Shown here one piece after another: positions 21,010-33,500 of a DNA stretch of 64,000 bases. The stretch spans positions 61,254,863-61,318,862 of the forward strand of contig CM063284.1 of NCBI GenBank assembly GCA_032173965.1, in the 5' to 3' direction. How positions within the stretch are numbered: the first letter of the stretch is position 1; each line of letters opens with the position of its first letter. The notes under the pieces are model-generated. The model ran no database searches. It had not been told where the DNA came from and saw only the letters and a program-made list of their open reading frames with translations. The position numbers were made by a program, and so were the translations under genes. This stretch comes from Sitta carolinensis (lineage: Eukaryota > Chordata > Aves > Passeriformes > Sittidae).

Positions 21010-24000
21010 ACTCAATAGCTATGGTAGCATATGGTCCTTCTTTTCAGACCTAAGTTATATGAGTTAAGAATGACTGCTGGGTTGACAGCTGGAGCTGTTT
21101 GTAATACAGAAAAAACCCCAAAACTCTGGGGAGAGAATAAGGACTATGTCCACTTAGAAGTGAAATTTGGATATGGGAAAGACTTACTCTTGAGCTATAG
21201 TCATCTTCAGTTCACTGTAGATGCTTATTGGTGTATTGGATCCCACATTACAGTCAGCAATTGAAGCATCAAATGATGAAAGCCTGATTTCATTTGCAAA
21301 CTTACACACACACACACACAAGATGATGTCTCATAAATGCAAAATATAAAGGCTTAACAAATTACACAGTTTCTGCTACTTACATAGTATTTGGACATGG
21401 CTGATCATGCCATCAACAGATTTTTGTTACTTAAATATTTAAGCAGCTAATTATCATATTTCTGCATTGTAGAACTATGAAATTTCATGCCCTCTTATAA
21501 AAGGTATGAATATAAAACTGACAATATATGAGAGTGCCTTTTATTCAAATACCATACTGGCTTTGTGGATAACAAAAACATATATAAAATGTGTTTTTCT
21601 GTAGTCACTACTTATTTTTCTTATTCCCTGTATCACAGAACATGTGCTAATATTTAAGAAGGTCTGCTGGAGCTCTTACAGTTATTTTTTCCTGCCTGAC
21701 ATTACCGATGCTATTTTCCTTTATACATCCTTCAGAGGAGCACTTGTCCAATAAAAGCTTTCGTCCTAGGGGAAATTCCCTTGCAGAATACTGTCAGCAA
21801 GGGCCGATACCAGGCAAACAGGAGGAAACCACATCAGCCAGCTTCCCAAACAAATATTAACTCACCTTCATGTTCCTTGCTCTGAGTTCCAGTGCTCTGA
21901 ACAAGCGATGCAAACATGCTCACACATTTCCTGGGAGGCTACTGGGAGACAAACAACTTTGCAGCAGCACACTATGGACTTATCAAATACAAATGCATGT
22001 TTATAACCGTAATATTGAAACAACTGGCTGCTTCTTTCACATGTCTGTGCACAATGGGAGCCTCTTTCTGTTCAGTGTCCCTGAGTGCTGCTCCTTGATC
22101 CAAAACAAGAGAAGCAATGGTCTGTCCCTCTTTCTTCCCTCCCATGAGTACTTGAGACTTACATGATTTTGTTTGCCTCACTGAGAAATGGAAAAAAGAC
22201 AAAAGAAAGGTCAGATGTTCACAACAGCATATCTTTTTTTCTTGTTCTTTTGAAAGGGTAATATTTACCTATCAAAAGCATTTTACTAATTTGCTGAGCA
22301 GAGAGTAGGAAGGACTTTGGAGGCAGACCATATAGTTAAATCTGATTTTGCAGAGGCAATCAAGAAGGGTCCTCAGGGGATAATTCTAAGGGATCAAAAG
22401 TCAGTTTAGCTCTTGGACACAACTTGGGTGTTCTTACTGACAAACATTGTCACCAAATTCCTGTGAAGATTTCATCAGTGTTTCAAAGGACAGCAATAAT
22501 CTCACTTAAAATGCTTTCTACAAAAAGACTTCTTTCACCAAGGAATTGATTCACTAGGAAAGCTAGTGAATTCCTCTAACTAGCAACAAAAATCCAAGCT
22601 CTTGCTCATCTCTGATATGTTTCTAGAAAATAAATATATGAAACATGCATGCACTTACTAATTGTAGCTGTCCATGTATGCCAATCCAAGATTCATTTAT
22701 GTTTCTATTGGACCAAACAGGAAATCAAGTACTCCAAGAAAAATCCATGTCATACAACCCTTATCAGGCACCCTTTAGACCCTGCCAAGGATATCATATA
22801 AGCTTCAACACTTAAACATGAGCATGTTTAATGACCAAATTTCTTATGAAAGCAAAATGTTGAGAAGATTCTTTATTAAACATCATCCATGTCTTGAGAG
22901 TTCATCACACATTTTGATAGTACCTCACCAGGTCTTAAGAAATATTTTATCCAGCTACCTCTGCTTTGAAGCTCTAAGAAGTAAAAATATTTTTCTTAAA
23001 TGACAGATGAAGAACCTGTTTTGGTCACAGCATGATACTGAGCCAGCCTGGCAAAATAGAAAGAGCATCAGCTACCACTGTGCACTGATGTGCCCAAGAA
23101 ATTACAACTGATTTATAGTGTGAGTTAAAAGTTTGGGATGTGCTCCATATAGAAATGAAATGGAGTATCTCCAGGTGGGTGGTGAGAATTTGTTTGGAGT
23201 TTCATTTTCTTTTGGTCACATCAATTACTAGTAATTTGATTATTAATATTCAGTGACTCAATCACTTGGGAATACAAAACAAAAATAGCAAATTTTTTTG
23301 ACACTTTAGGAACATGAATCTTCAAATACAGAGATGGACTGGCTGTGCCAGATGAATTTAAGAAATTATTTGTCTGTGATTATTTTCTATCCCTTCATCA
23401 ACCTTAAGATGGATATATCAGGTTAGAATAACAAAAACAACTATCAAGCACTAGAGATTCAAAGACTTTCACCTGCACCTTTTCCTGCTCCTCTGCCCCA
23501 CACATGCAGTAGGCTAGTGAAAAAAGCAAATAACAACCAATCCTCCAGGCAAACAATCTCAGCCTTCCAGACTACCATAGGCTAGAAAAATAATCTTATA
23601 TCAAGTAAGCAGACAGACCTTCTTGGGGAATCATCCTAGACTGGGAAAGAGACCATGCTTTTTGCCATAAAGCTATCTCTTAAAGATCTGGTAAAAGGAT
23701 CATCTGTATATCAAATGGCCTGTGGGCAAATTGGGGAATATGAATGGGAAGCCTGAAAAAAAGTAAACTATTCTTGGACCATCATTACCTTTTAACTCAC
23801 CAACTTAAAATCCATTAGGACTTCCATGTTAATGTTTGTGTATGGACACTCTATGAAATGCCACAAAGGTAAAGAGCCTGCTTCTGAGCAAAGTAAGCTT
23901 CATTTTCAAAGCAGTGGTTTGAGGTTCGCCCACGCAGGAGTGAAATCACCAAACCAAGGTCAGTGATGTCATTCAGGACAGTCCCAGACCACAAAGCACA

Positions 24001-24130
24001 AGCACGACTCATTTCTCAAAGTCTAGGAGTGTCTGAAAGTGCTGTTTGAACTTTCTTCTAGGGTGAATTTCAACCACAGATGTGAAAATGATTGAGGGTC
24101 AAACATACAGTGAAATGTATATTCTCGAAA
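21010..24130. other. unique noncoding stretch
   Basis: AT-rich sequence with a short CA microsatellite, a 14-bp palindrome CTTAAATATTTAAG at 21430-21443 and a small hairpin (8-bp stem, GAAAG loop) at 22550-22570. A donor-like CTCACCTTC lies on the minus strand at 21861-21869. I see no gene. Confidence 0.45.
21304..21320. repeat. short CA dinucleotide repeat
   Basis: Alternating A and C for about 17 bp. Confidence 0.85.
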
Positions 24131-24177
24131 GGGAAGGGAAGGGAAGGGAAGGGAAGAGGGAGGAAAAGAAAAAAAAT
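24131..24177. repeat. GGGAA pentanucleotide repeat and purine tract
   Basis: About five GGGAA units followed by more purine sequence, giving nearly 47 bp of pure purine on the + strand. Confidence 0.9.
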
Positions 24178-25099
24178 AATACCAGCATACTGGAGAGCAG
24201 GGCACCAAAGGAAGCACACGAGATAGGGCAGAGAGCCTGCAAGACTTTGAGCTTTGGAGCTGAGTATCCCATGAAGGCCTGGCTCTCTTGCCTGTGTCTG
24301 GTAATCTGAGCTAAAATCTTTAGTGATGGAAATAAAATAGAAATACAAACTCTAACTTCTCAGCTGTACTTTCCTAAAGTTTGGCTCAGGGTATCTAAAG
24401 GGGTAGGAGCCAAACTTTTATGGTCTTAGGCTTTTTAACCTGCAGCATACAAGCTGGCCAATGCTCTTGGTGATTGGACAACAGATTGCACTACCCCATG
24501 TGCCACAAAATCATCTGGTGAGCTGCAGTGCAGTTTGCAGCATCTATCCTGCAGACATCCAAGATGATAACAGCAGAGGCTTCTAACTATGGCAATAGGT
24601 GTCTTAGGAATAGCAAAGGAGGTGTAGGTACCATCTGCCTCTCTTTGTGTTAAGTTCAACCCAGTTACTCTCAGTTCATCAGGATTGAAAAACTTTATTA
24701 CACCCAACAACAAAACCAAGGAATTTAAAAAAACACAAAAAAGCCCAAGAAGAGCAAAAATTCTCTCATGTTCAATCACCAATGGTGGAAGGAGAACAAT
24801 CCTTGTCCAAATATTTCAGCCAAATAAACAGAGGAATTCAGTAAATGCCAGGAAATCTATAGTAGAGTCTCATTTAGGAAACTGTAACAGCCTGCACAGT
24901 AGGCTTCAGCATAGTATTTTCATATGACATCCTAACAACAAAAGCTGATGAAATTTCATATTGTTCTCAGTGAAAAGAAAACACTGGTTCTTTTTCCACT
25001 GTCTTTGCATTGGTTTAATCTTGCCCCGGTGTATTTTCATTTAAGCCAATTTGGGATGTTAACAGCATACAAATATGTTTTTCCCATGAGCTGCCTGGG

Positions 25100-25320
25100 A
25101 AAGCTTTTTTGAGCTGAAATTGTGTTAAGCTGATTACTTCTTTTAATTTCTCCTTAATAATTGAGCATTTTTAATTGTTTGAATCTTAACAGCTGATATA
25201 GCTGTTTAGAGAGTCAGGGGATGCAAATGAAGACTGAGAAATTATTTCAATATAAACGTATGAACTCTATGCCATGGCAACAGCAATTTTTCATTAAATT
25301 ATAGATTCCTCAGGGTTGCT
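25100..25320. promoter_or_regulatory. candidate conserved noncoding element / enhancer
   Basis: Within about 200 bp are several homeodomain-type TAAT/ATTA cores (for example TTAATTG at 25171-25177), an E-box CAGCTG at 25190-25195 and a perfect POU octamer ATGCAAAT at 25221-25228. An RFX X-box-like GCCATGGCAAC lies at 25271-25281. Clustering of such cores in AT-rich unique sequence resembles developmental enhancers, but AT-rich DNA contains TAAT by chance. Conservation was not tested. Confidence 0.25.
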
Positions 25321-25665
25321 TTTTCCATATTGACAAGATCATTTCATAGGGAAAGGAGTTAAGGGAAAAGAGAGATCTTACTGAAGAAACAGAATTGTTA
25401 TGACGAGCAATTAACAACATATATCTCAGCATGTCACAGTGGGTCTTCTCCTTTCATTTCACGAAATAGACTGATTATGAAAATGCTTCCCATTTGAGTG
25501 CCACAAGCCTAATGCAGTTTGCATCAGGCTGCATTTTCCCTCAGGCTGAGAAATACTGACAATGACAGGAGCACTGGATGTGTTGAACCTGCCATCACCA
25601 GCCTGAAAAACTTCTGTCCTCACTATTGCTCATACCTTCTAGTGAACGACCTGCTTGTGTAGATG

Positions 25666-25667
<2 letters not shown>

Positions 25668-25705
<38 letters not shown>
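25668..25705. repeat. AT dinucleotide repeat, about 19 units
   Basis: A perfect alternating A/T run of 38 bp. Likely length-variable. Confidence 0.95.
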
Positions 25706-25707
<2 letters not shown>

Positions 25708-26006
25708 TGTTTACTTAATGTAATCTTTTCTCTTTAAAATCCATGCAAATCAAACCAAACCCCAAAACCATTACACCAAAACAAACCCAGAAGCCTGCAG
25801 AATATCCACTCCACAGGCACTTTAGGTAATTTATTTCCACGAGGAGTAGAAATAATGCGAAGGTATGTTTACATGACTTCATTACCTGCATTTGCAGATC
25901 ACAACAAATATGCTATTGACAGAGCTGTGAAAAAAACGTGTCTTGGTATGTGCTAGGTTTTATACGTTTAAACCTTTAAACCTTTTTAAACAATAAGGTT
26001 TTATTG

Positions 26007-26024
26007 TTTTTTTTTTTTTTTTTT
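26007..26024. repeat. T homopolymer, 18 bp
   Basis: Uninterrupted T run after TTATTG. Confidence 0.9.
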
Positions 26025-27408
26025 GATTTTCATTGCTTACACGAACTGAGGTGTCTTCCCATCTGAGTATCAGAGCACAAAGACTCCCTCCTCTCATAAC
26101 ACTTGTGAGGAGTTTGTTTGGTGCCTCTTGTTATCTTTGGTTTGGTTTAGGTTTCTGTTTTCGTTTGTTTTCTTTTAATCACTTGCATCAGCCTGACCTA
26201 TTCAGAAATCTGGTAAAAATGCCAGAAAATGCTAGCAAGTGATCTTGCCCCCACATTTGTTAGCTTCGTGATACGTGTAATTCTCTGCTAGGAGCACCTG
26301 GGAGCTGACTGCCTCCTGCTGCTAGCCAGCCCTGCACCAGCCATGGCAGAGCATTAGAGAAAATTACAGAATCACAGCTGGTTAGCTGTTAGCTGGTTAG
26401 CAAAACCCAATCTTCTGCAGTAATTTTGAGGAGAGTGGAGGCAGGACAATACGCTGCAAATTTTTTTTACAAATTCCTTCAAATTATACAGAGAAAGGAA
26501 AATAACATAAACACTTGCAACATGTTTCTCTCTTCCTGTGCTTTCCAAATGCAGTTTGTCCACATTTTGTAATCAATCATTTCACTAAAGCCACTTTAAT
26601 AGCGTAGGGTTTACTGATATGTTTGGAAAGTATACATTTGTCACAGAACAAATTCCCTTCTGTGTTGTACATACAGTAGGTGAAGATTTGAGATGACTTT
26701 AGTCAGAAATGCACAAAGGCACAACTTCAGATGCTGTAGTGGCTTTGCCTCATTTTATAGGTAAACATTCAGTACTTCAGCCTAACATCTGTTCAAAATG
26801 ATCCATCTCACTTCTGCTTCAAGTTGTATTTGCTTTGTTATTTCTACAGAGAGACCTACAAAGTTTCTGGAAGCACCAAGTTTGGTAGTTGTCTGCTCTA
26901 ACAGTCTCTAGGTACGTAAATGAGATGTTTAGTACATAAACTGTTTCAGGAAGATTCACTGGCTAGAGCTGTAAAAAAAAGCAATAAAAATTATCTTCTG
27001 TCATTTAAACAATAAAATGGCAGATCTTTACTAAAGGATCACTTCTAAAACCTGTTTTTCTAAGCACCTACCCTGTACCAGAGTACAGGGGCTGCCTGTT
27101 AGCAGTGAAGGTTGTATGTAATGCTTCAGAAAAGCAAGGAAAGGAAAAGCACAAGCCTGTTCCCCTCTATAGATTTATTCATCATGGAGAGAAGCCACTG
27201 AAAAATGGGGTGTGTTTTTCCCAGACTATTTTGCATTCAAAACAACAGCCCTGTCTGCACTGGAAAATTCCACAGTATGTGGAGATCTACAGAGGGACTG
27301 AATGAAGGGACTTGGAGAAAAAAGGTACATGTCTGAACTAGATTGAACAAGGGTAACTATGATCAGAATAAATCTCACTCAGACCTTCTGAAGTACGTTC
27401 AGGAAAGT

Positions 27409-27525
27409 AAAAAAAAAAAAAAAAACCCAAAAAAAACCACAAAAAAAACAAAAAACCCAAAAGACCAAAATAACAAAACAAAACAGAACAAAAAAAAACC
27501 CCACCAAAACGAACAAAAAACCCTC
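27409..27525. repeat. A/C-rich low-complexity tract
   Basis: Starts as a pure A run and continues as short A blocks separated by CCC, CC, CAC and GACC. G and T are almost absent for about 115 bp. This is the cause of the lysine-rich + strand frame and the Phe-rich minus-strand frame over the same place; neither is a gene. Confidence 0.9.
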
Positions 27526-30500
27526 CAGATTCAAATTTCCCTGGTATTTCTAAAATTAATAGTATTTCCAACAATCAAACCCCACCCCCATGCTTCTCCA
27601 CCTGACACCTCCTTTCAGACATTGCTATATAAGAAAATCAAGTTTTATAATGGAGAAGTTGCATGGTCTTGAACAATTTTTGTGGTGGTCAGGGATGTCA
27701 GTGAAAGCTGATTGTGCTCAGCTCTCTCCACTAAACAGTGGCTGTGCTGAACAAAATGTGTACACACATGCACAGACCCCCACTCTGACAAAGATACAGC
27801 ATCTTCTTTGCCCTATTCATCAGGTGTTCACAAACTCTTCAGTGCTAGCTCAAGCTGTGTTGCTGTGAAACCATAAGCAACCTAAGAAAGCCTTTTATAT
27901 GAAGAGTCTGTACTCTGATGCTCTCTGTAATACATGTTTAGCACAACACACGCACATTACACACTCACGTAAACACCAACTATTCACGCAGGACACATGT
28001 TCACTAAAGCTACTCAGAAAACTCATTAAAATTTATGGGGTGTGTTCAACTGGTTCTAAATCTTTGTTCTTATAATTGAGGTGCTAGTAGAGCTGGGAAA
28101 GTACCCTGAGAGCTGTGAGAGAATTCAAGGGTCTAGACTGAAAGTTAGCAGAGCTTCCACTTTGCTTCTAGAATAGCTGTGTTATAAAAACTTTACTCTA
28201 TGAGCCTTTCCAGATGTAGCTAGATAATACTGAACTCTGTTTCCACTAAGAGATTTAGGAATTGTATTAGCTCACATGGAAATAATTTTTTAACTAGCTG
28301 GGAGTGGTTCCGCCATGCTCATATCCCCTCCTCTCTGGCTCATTTTAGGAGCTACACCCAGTGTGCAAAATGACCTCTGCACCTAAAGAGGCGCAAACTA
28401 TTTTGTGCATGGAAGGAAAGTAATGTGGTCACTGACAGGCTAAAAGCACTGTAAGAGCCAAAGCCAAGCTTTGTACAGTTTTTACCTGACAAAAGCCAAC
28501 AAGATGGACCCGTTTTCATAGTGCTGGGATCACATAAAATGACTTCAGCTTTGCAGGGTTCTTGAACATTATGACCAAAGCAGCTTCCTGTAATATGATG
28601 TAAGAAACTGAGAAGCTTGGAAAAACTGGAGTTGTATTTTCTTGAAGCCTATAAATTTGAAGGATCCTCTTCATATAGTCTGAAGGTCAGAAAAACAGGA
28701 TTATATAAAGATCAGTGATGGTGGAAGAAAAATACAGTTGTATTTAGACATAACAGCAAAGATTCAAAGTGCGGTATACTGAGCTATCAGGATGTTTTTT
28801 CAGTTGAACTTTGTCTCTTGTCTCTTACCAGATTCTTTGGCCTACTCACATAATTTTATTTCAACCATGGATCTGTGTATATTTCCAAGGTATTAGACCC
28901 CAAAATTTCACAGCAGTCAGGATAGGTTATAAAGAACAAGATACAGGAATGCAAGATGGGGAAAGGAGAGGCTGAGGAAGGAAACTGAAGCGGAGGACAG
29001 CAGCTGGATGACAATCCCAATGCTGCAGAAAAAAGGAGTAAGGCAATCAGCCAGAGAGATTATTTACCTGCAGTATAATAAATATACAGAATTATTGTCC
29101 AATTAAAAGACTACTCAGGTAGATAAGACTTACTGGTTAGAAGAACAGAACAAAGGAAAAAGCACAAGGTAGAAAATGGGACCACATTGTCTCTTCAAGG
29201 CAGTCTTAAATATGCTGTTCTCTGCTCAGGATCTTGCTCATTACATGAAGCCAAATACCTCAAGGAACCATATCCACTTAGGATCTCCCTTCCCTCTGCT
29301 GTCCACCACTCCAGTGGAATCAGGTTTTCTATACTGATATTTTGTGCTATGTCTATATGAAGGACCATCACTCTGTGGCCATGGTTTCCCACTTCTGTAT
29401 GTCACTATAAAAACAAACCCACCACCAAATGTAAGACATGCAGCAGACAGAGCCTACACAGACTGTGTGCTTGCTTTGTGACCAACACTGAGCTGCAGCC
29501 ACAGCACCAATTGACAAGTGTTTCTCCTGCTTAGATTCCCTCAAACAAGTTTCTATGCACAAAACTGGCACAGTTTTTCCTACATAACACATTTATTATA
29601 ACTATTGTTACATATTCAGGAGTAAGTCACCCCTCTCTTTCAGTAGGAATGAATGGATAGAGATATTCAGCCTGGTTATGTTATTAATAATTTAATCTGT
29701 CTTTTAAACTGCATTAAATCTGCCCAATGCATAGTCTCTACTCAGAATTTAAATTGTCAAATTAGTTTAACTTAATTTTATGCTGAATAGAGCATCTGCA
29801 TTTTAAAATGAGGCTTCATTACTTCTATATTTTTGTTGTTTATCATTCACCAGGAAACTGACCACAGAAATTTCATTATTTTGTGTTAAGATACAGCGTT
29901 AATGGCTATTTTGCTCACAATCCTCAGAATGCAAATAGAGGAGCTGACATGGTGTTTTAATTGAATTTTACATGCCAGTTTGGAGTCACTTCCATTTAAA
30001 CACGACTTATGACAGTTTGAATATCACTATGCTGTAAGTCAAGAAGACAAACCAGTCAACCACAGCCTTGCTAATTCTATGGATTTCCCATCTTGCTAAT
30101 GTAATTCCCTCCAATTTACATGTCTTCTAAGCAGTATTTTTGGAAGTAAACAACTGCAGGAAGAAAATGCCAGATTTGAAGAAGGCTTAACTTATTTCCA
30201 TTGAAGGAATTGGCCATGTGAGATTTGGGGCCATGCTCTGGGGAGAGCAGAGCTGGCGAGTACAGGACCTTTGTTACATCTGGACCCACTGGTTATTTCC
30301 CTGTGAGCTGCTAAAGCATTCTTAGTTCCAAATCAAACAAATACAAGCTAGTGTGCCCTGCTGCCCTGAAACTGTACAAATGAAAGACAATGTGTATAGA
30401 GCACAACATATACACCACAGTCCCCCAAAATGAGGGGAGCCTGTGTTTCTCCTCATCAGACTGTTTTGATTCAAATAGTGATCATATACAGTCTGTTGAA

Positions 30501-33500
30501 AAAAACAGGCAATTCTTATTATCACACACCAGGGAATCAGATGCCCTTTCAGAGCTACATGTACTGGAACAACTTCCACCATCAGTCTGTCTTTTTACCC
30601 TCTTTCCTGCCTTTTATTTTCAAAAACTTAATTTTTACTATTTACTTTAGTGTATGAAACAGCTGCTTCATCGTAAGATAAATTTGCCAAGTCTGAGACA
30701 TCGAAGCCTGGCCAAGTTTTGCAAGGTATGATTTATAGTTCCATTTTTCTTGTGGAGAAGGCAAAAGTAAACAAACCTTTTAGATATCAGGAATGCAACA
30801 GTCTTGTATCCTAGGATAGCCACTGTGACAAAACTCTTCTAAATATATTTTTGTTAGATTTTGGCAATGCTGTTTCTCACCAGGCTTCATGTAAACCTGT
30901 AGAGATTATAACAGTATTTCAATTCATTTTAGTGGCCCGTATCATAATTTGCCTATAGAATAGGCAATTTACAAAAATTAGGGAATGCCAGCATTGCAAC
31001 AAATGCAAAATATTTTGTAAAGAGAATCCCATTTATTTTTAAAATGAATCCTAGAAATAGAAACTCCCATATACACCTGATTTTAGAAATAGGGGGAGGC
31101 ATACTTATTTGGAGTAGATTTGTATAGCCACACAGCTCAGATTTTATTAGCTGGCTGGATTTTATTTAAAAGAAAAGAAAAGGGTTGAATTTTACAAAAA
31201 CACTACCTTTTTGTTGCTGTTTTGTTGTTTTTATTTGCTTTTTTGTGGTTTGGGGTTTTGGTTTTGGTGTAGTCAGAAGTACCACAAACAATTCCAGCTA
31301 ATTTGGGCCAAAAATATCAATATATATTGTATTCTATTTCCACATACCAGAAAATTTATTTTAAAACCAAATTAATCAGAAAAAAATCAGCACCTCCAGT
31401 ACAAAAATACACATCAGAGACCCAGGATCTGAAGTCTGAAGCAGTGCTACTGAGATATTTATTTCACAAAGGGCTGTACATCGCAGGATTCACTCTCAGC
31501 CTCCACCAGTGCCAGACAACACTGATGTCAGTGGCTCATCACTGCCAGTCTCCTTGCTGAAATGTGACCCTACTTGTGACAATAAAGTGAAAGCAAAGCT
31601 CACAGTAAAAATGAATAGAGAGGATTTACTGAGCTGAATGCTGTTCTGCAAATACCTGGGCTCGTACAGCACAAACAACTCTCCTGTGCCTGTGGTGTCC
31701 TCTGCTCTGCTGAACTCCCTGACAAGTGCAGCACGTTTCTCTAAGGGCTTGGTCTGCACAACTGTGTGGGACACCAAGAAAAGTTATTATCTCCAAATTC
31801 CAAATCAGTTCAGTAGGAAATAATTTCTTAAAGCTCAGAGTGTTGGGACTGATTTTAATGGTCTATATTGTTGAATTTTGAAAGGTACACGTTGTATGCA
31901 TTCCTCACCTTTTTACTTGGATGCATGTGGAGCTCTTGGAAAGCAACATGATTTTCAGTATGGATGGAAAGAGGTTTGATACTGCTGGAACTATCATGCC
32001 GATCTTTAGTAAGTAGAGACTCCAAAGTTACACCTGTATTGCCAAAAACAAGAAAAGGGATGACATCTGGAAGTCAGATATTTGGATGTGAATTCAGAGC
32101 AAGGAAAAGAGCAGCAGTTGCTTGAGAGTGAACAGAGATTCATGGGGAGAAAAGTGTAAATTTGGTGTGTCTGTGTGGATATTTGTAAACATTCTGTCAT
32201 CTCAATTTAAAAAAAAAAAATATTTAAAAAATATTATCAGCTTTTAGAAGACAGGGTTCTGTCTCTACAAGAACAAAGCAAAGACCTGGAAGGACAGAGC
32301 TGCACCAGACACAGCAGGTACACAGATCTGGGGTGGCTGTGTAGAGACTAAAGCCTGACTTCTTTTTTTCTGATTTACAAGTTACACATTCAGGGCTTGA
32401 CAATATCAAATTAGAATAAGCCCTCTTGTAAACCAAACACATTACAAGGCAGGATAACTTTAAAAAATACCATTTTCTCTACAATGCAAATCTACAGTTA
32501 AAATTAATTTTGTTTGGGAACTGAGGTTTCATGACGAGATAGAAGCAGTGGGATGGGGAGGATATGTAAGATCTGGTCACTAGGGGAATTTGCTTTTAGA
32601 TCTTGATTTTGACTGTTCATGACTAGGGTTTTACACCTTTCTCTGCCAAACATTTAGCAGGGAAGCTGGCACAGCTACAATAGGCACAGTCTGTCCATCT
32701 GAACCTGCAAGACACACCTGATGATAAAGTAGATGAAAAAACCTGTGCGCAAGACGTGAGGTATTTGATAGGAATAAAAGAATCTCTCACTCCACACAAA
32801 CATGCTTTGGGTAATATTTGTGACAGTAATCAGACTTTATTTAAGTCAAATTTATTAAGAAAATTTCTTGGTCAAAAAAAGGTTCATTTCTATGGGAAAG
32901 GTGGGTAGAGTATGGAAAAAAATAAATGAGAGAAAAAAATATTTGGTTAATTAAAAAAGAAAACTAGTAAAGACCAGGATCAGGAAACAGCAGTTTGTAT
33001 TGACCTATTAAACCGATGGATAATAAGCTCCAGAGGGAGGAATTAAACAAGTTGAATGAGCCTTCAAGTCTCAGAAGAGAATTAAAAAGCATAATGTCTC
33101 ATGTTGAGAAGATTGAACCTTTCTTTTGGTTTAGACAAAATAAAATTTATAGCTTTGTTTGGCAGCCATAAGTATTTTTTTTAAAGACTAAAATAAACAT
33201 TTGGATTCTATTTTTGCAGTTCTCATAAAAGCAAACTCTGTGTTTCAGCTGATGGGAATATTTTAAGAAATAATAGTGCCCTTCAACCTACAGGTACACA
33301 GACAAACATACAACTGCAAGATCAGCAGCTATCCATTTTTCTCAGACTTCTGTAACCACAGTCATTGAAGCTGCCCCACAGAACCACATAATCGAAAACT
33401 CCTAAAAACCCCACAAAACCCCAGACAACCAAGAAAAACAAAACTGTCCCAGAGAAAGATACAGCCATAGATAAATTTTCCCCCCATTATATGGTGGCCT

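Larger units (their letters stand above)
24178..27400. other. unique noncoding stretch
   Basis: Contains an enhancer-like block (25100-25320), an AT microsatellite and a T18 run. A short internal duplication of AGCTGGTTAGC lies near 26375-26400. Frames here are short and unrecognised. Confidence 0.45.

Noticed and set aside
21430..21443. CTTAAATATTTAAG palindrome
   Set aside because: A 14-bp A/T-rich palindrome is expected by chance in AT-rich DNA.
26365..26405. ACAGAATCACAG followed by a doubled AGCTGGTTAGC, considered as a CR1 end
   Set aside because: The CR1-like part is only about 12 bases and the typical GGTTGGAAGGGACC core is missing.
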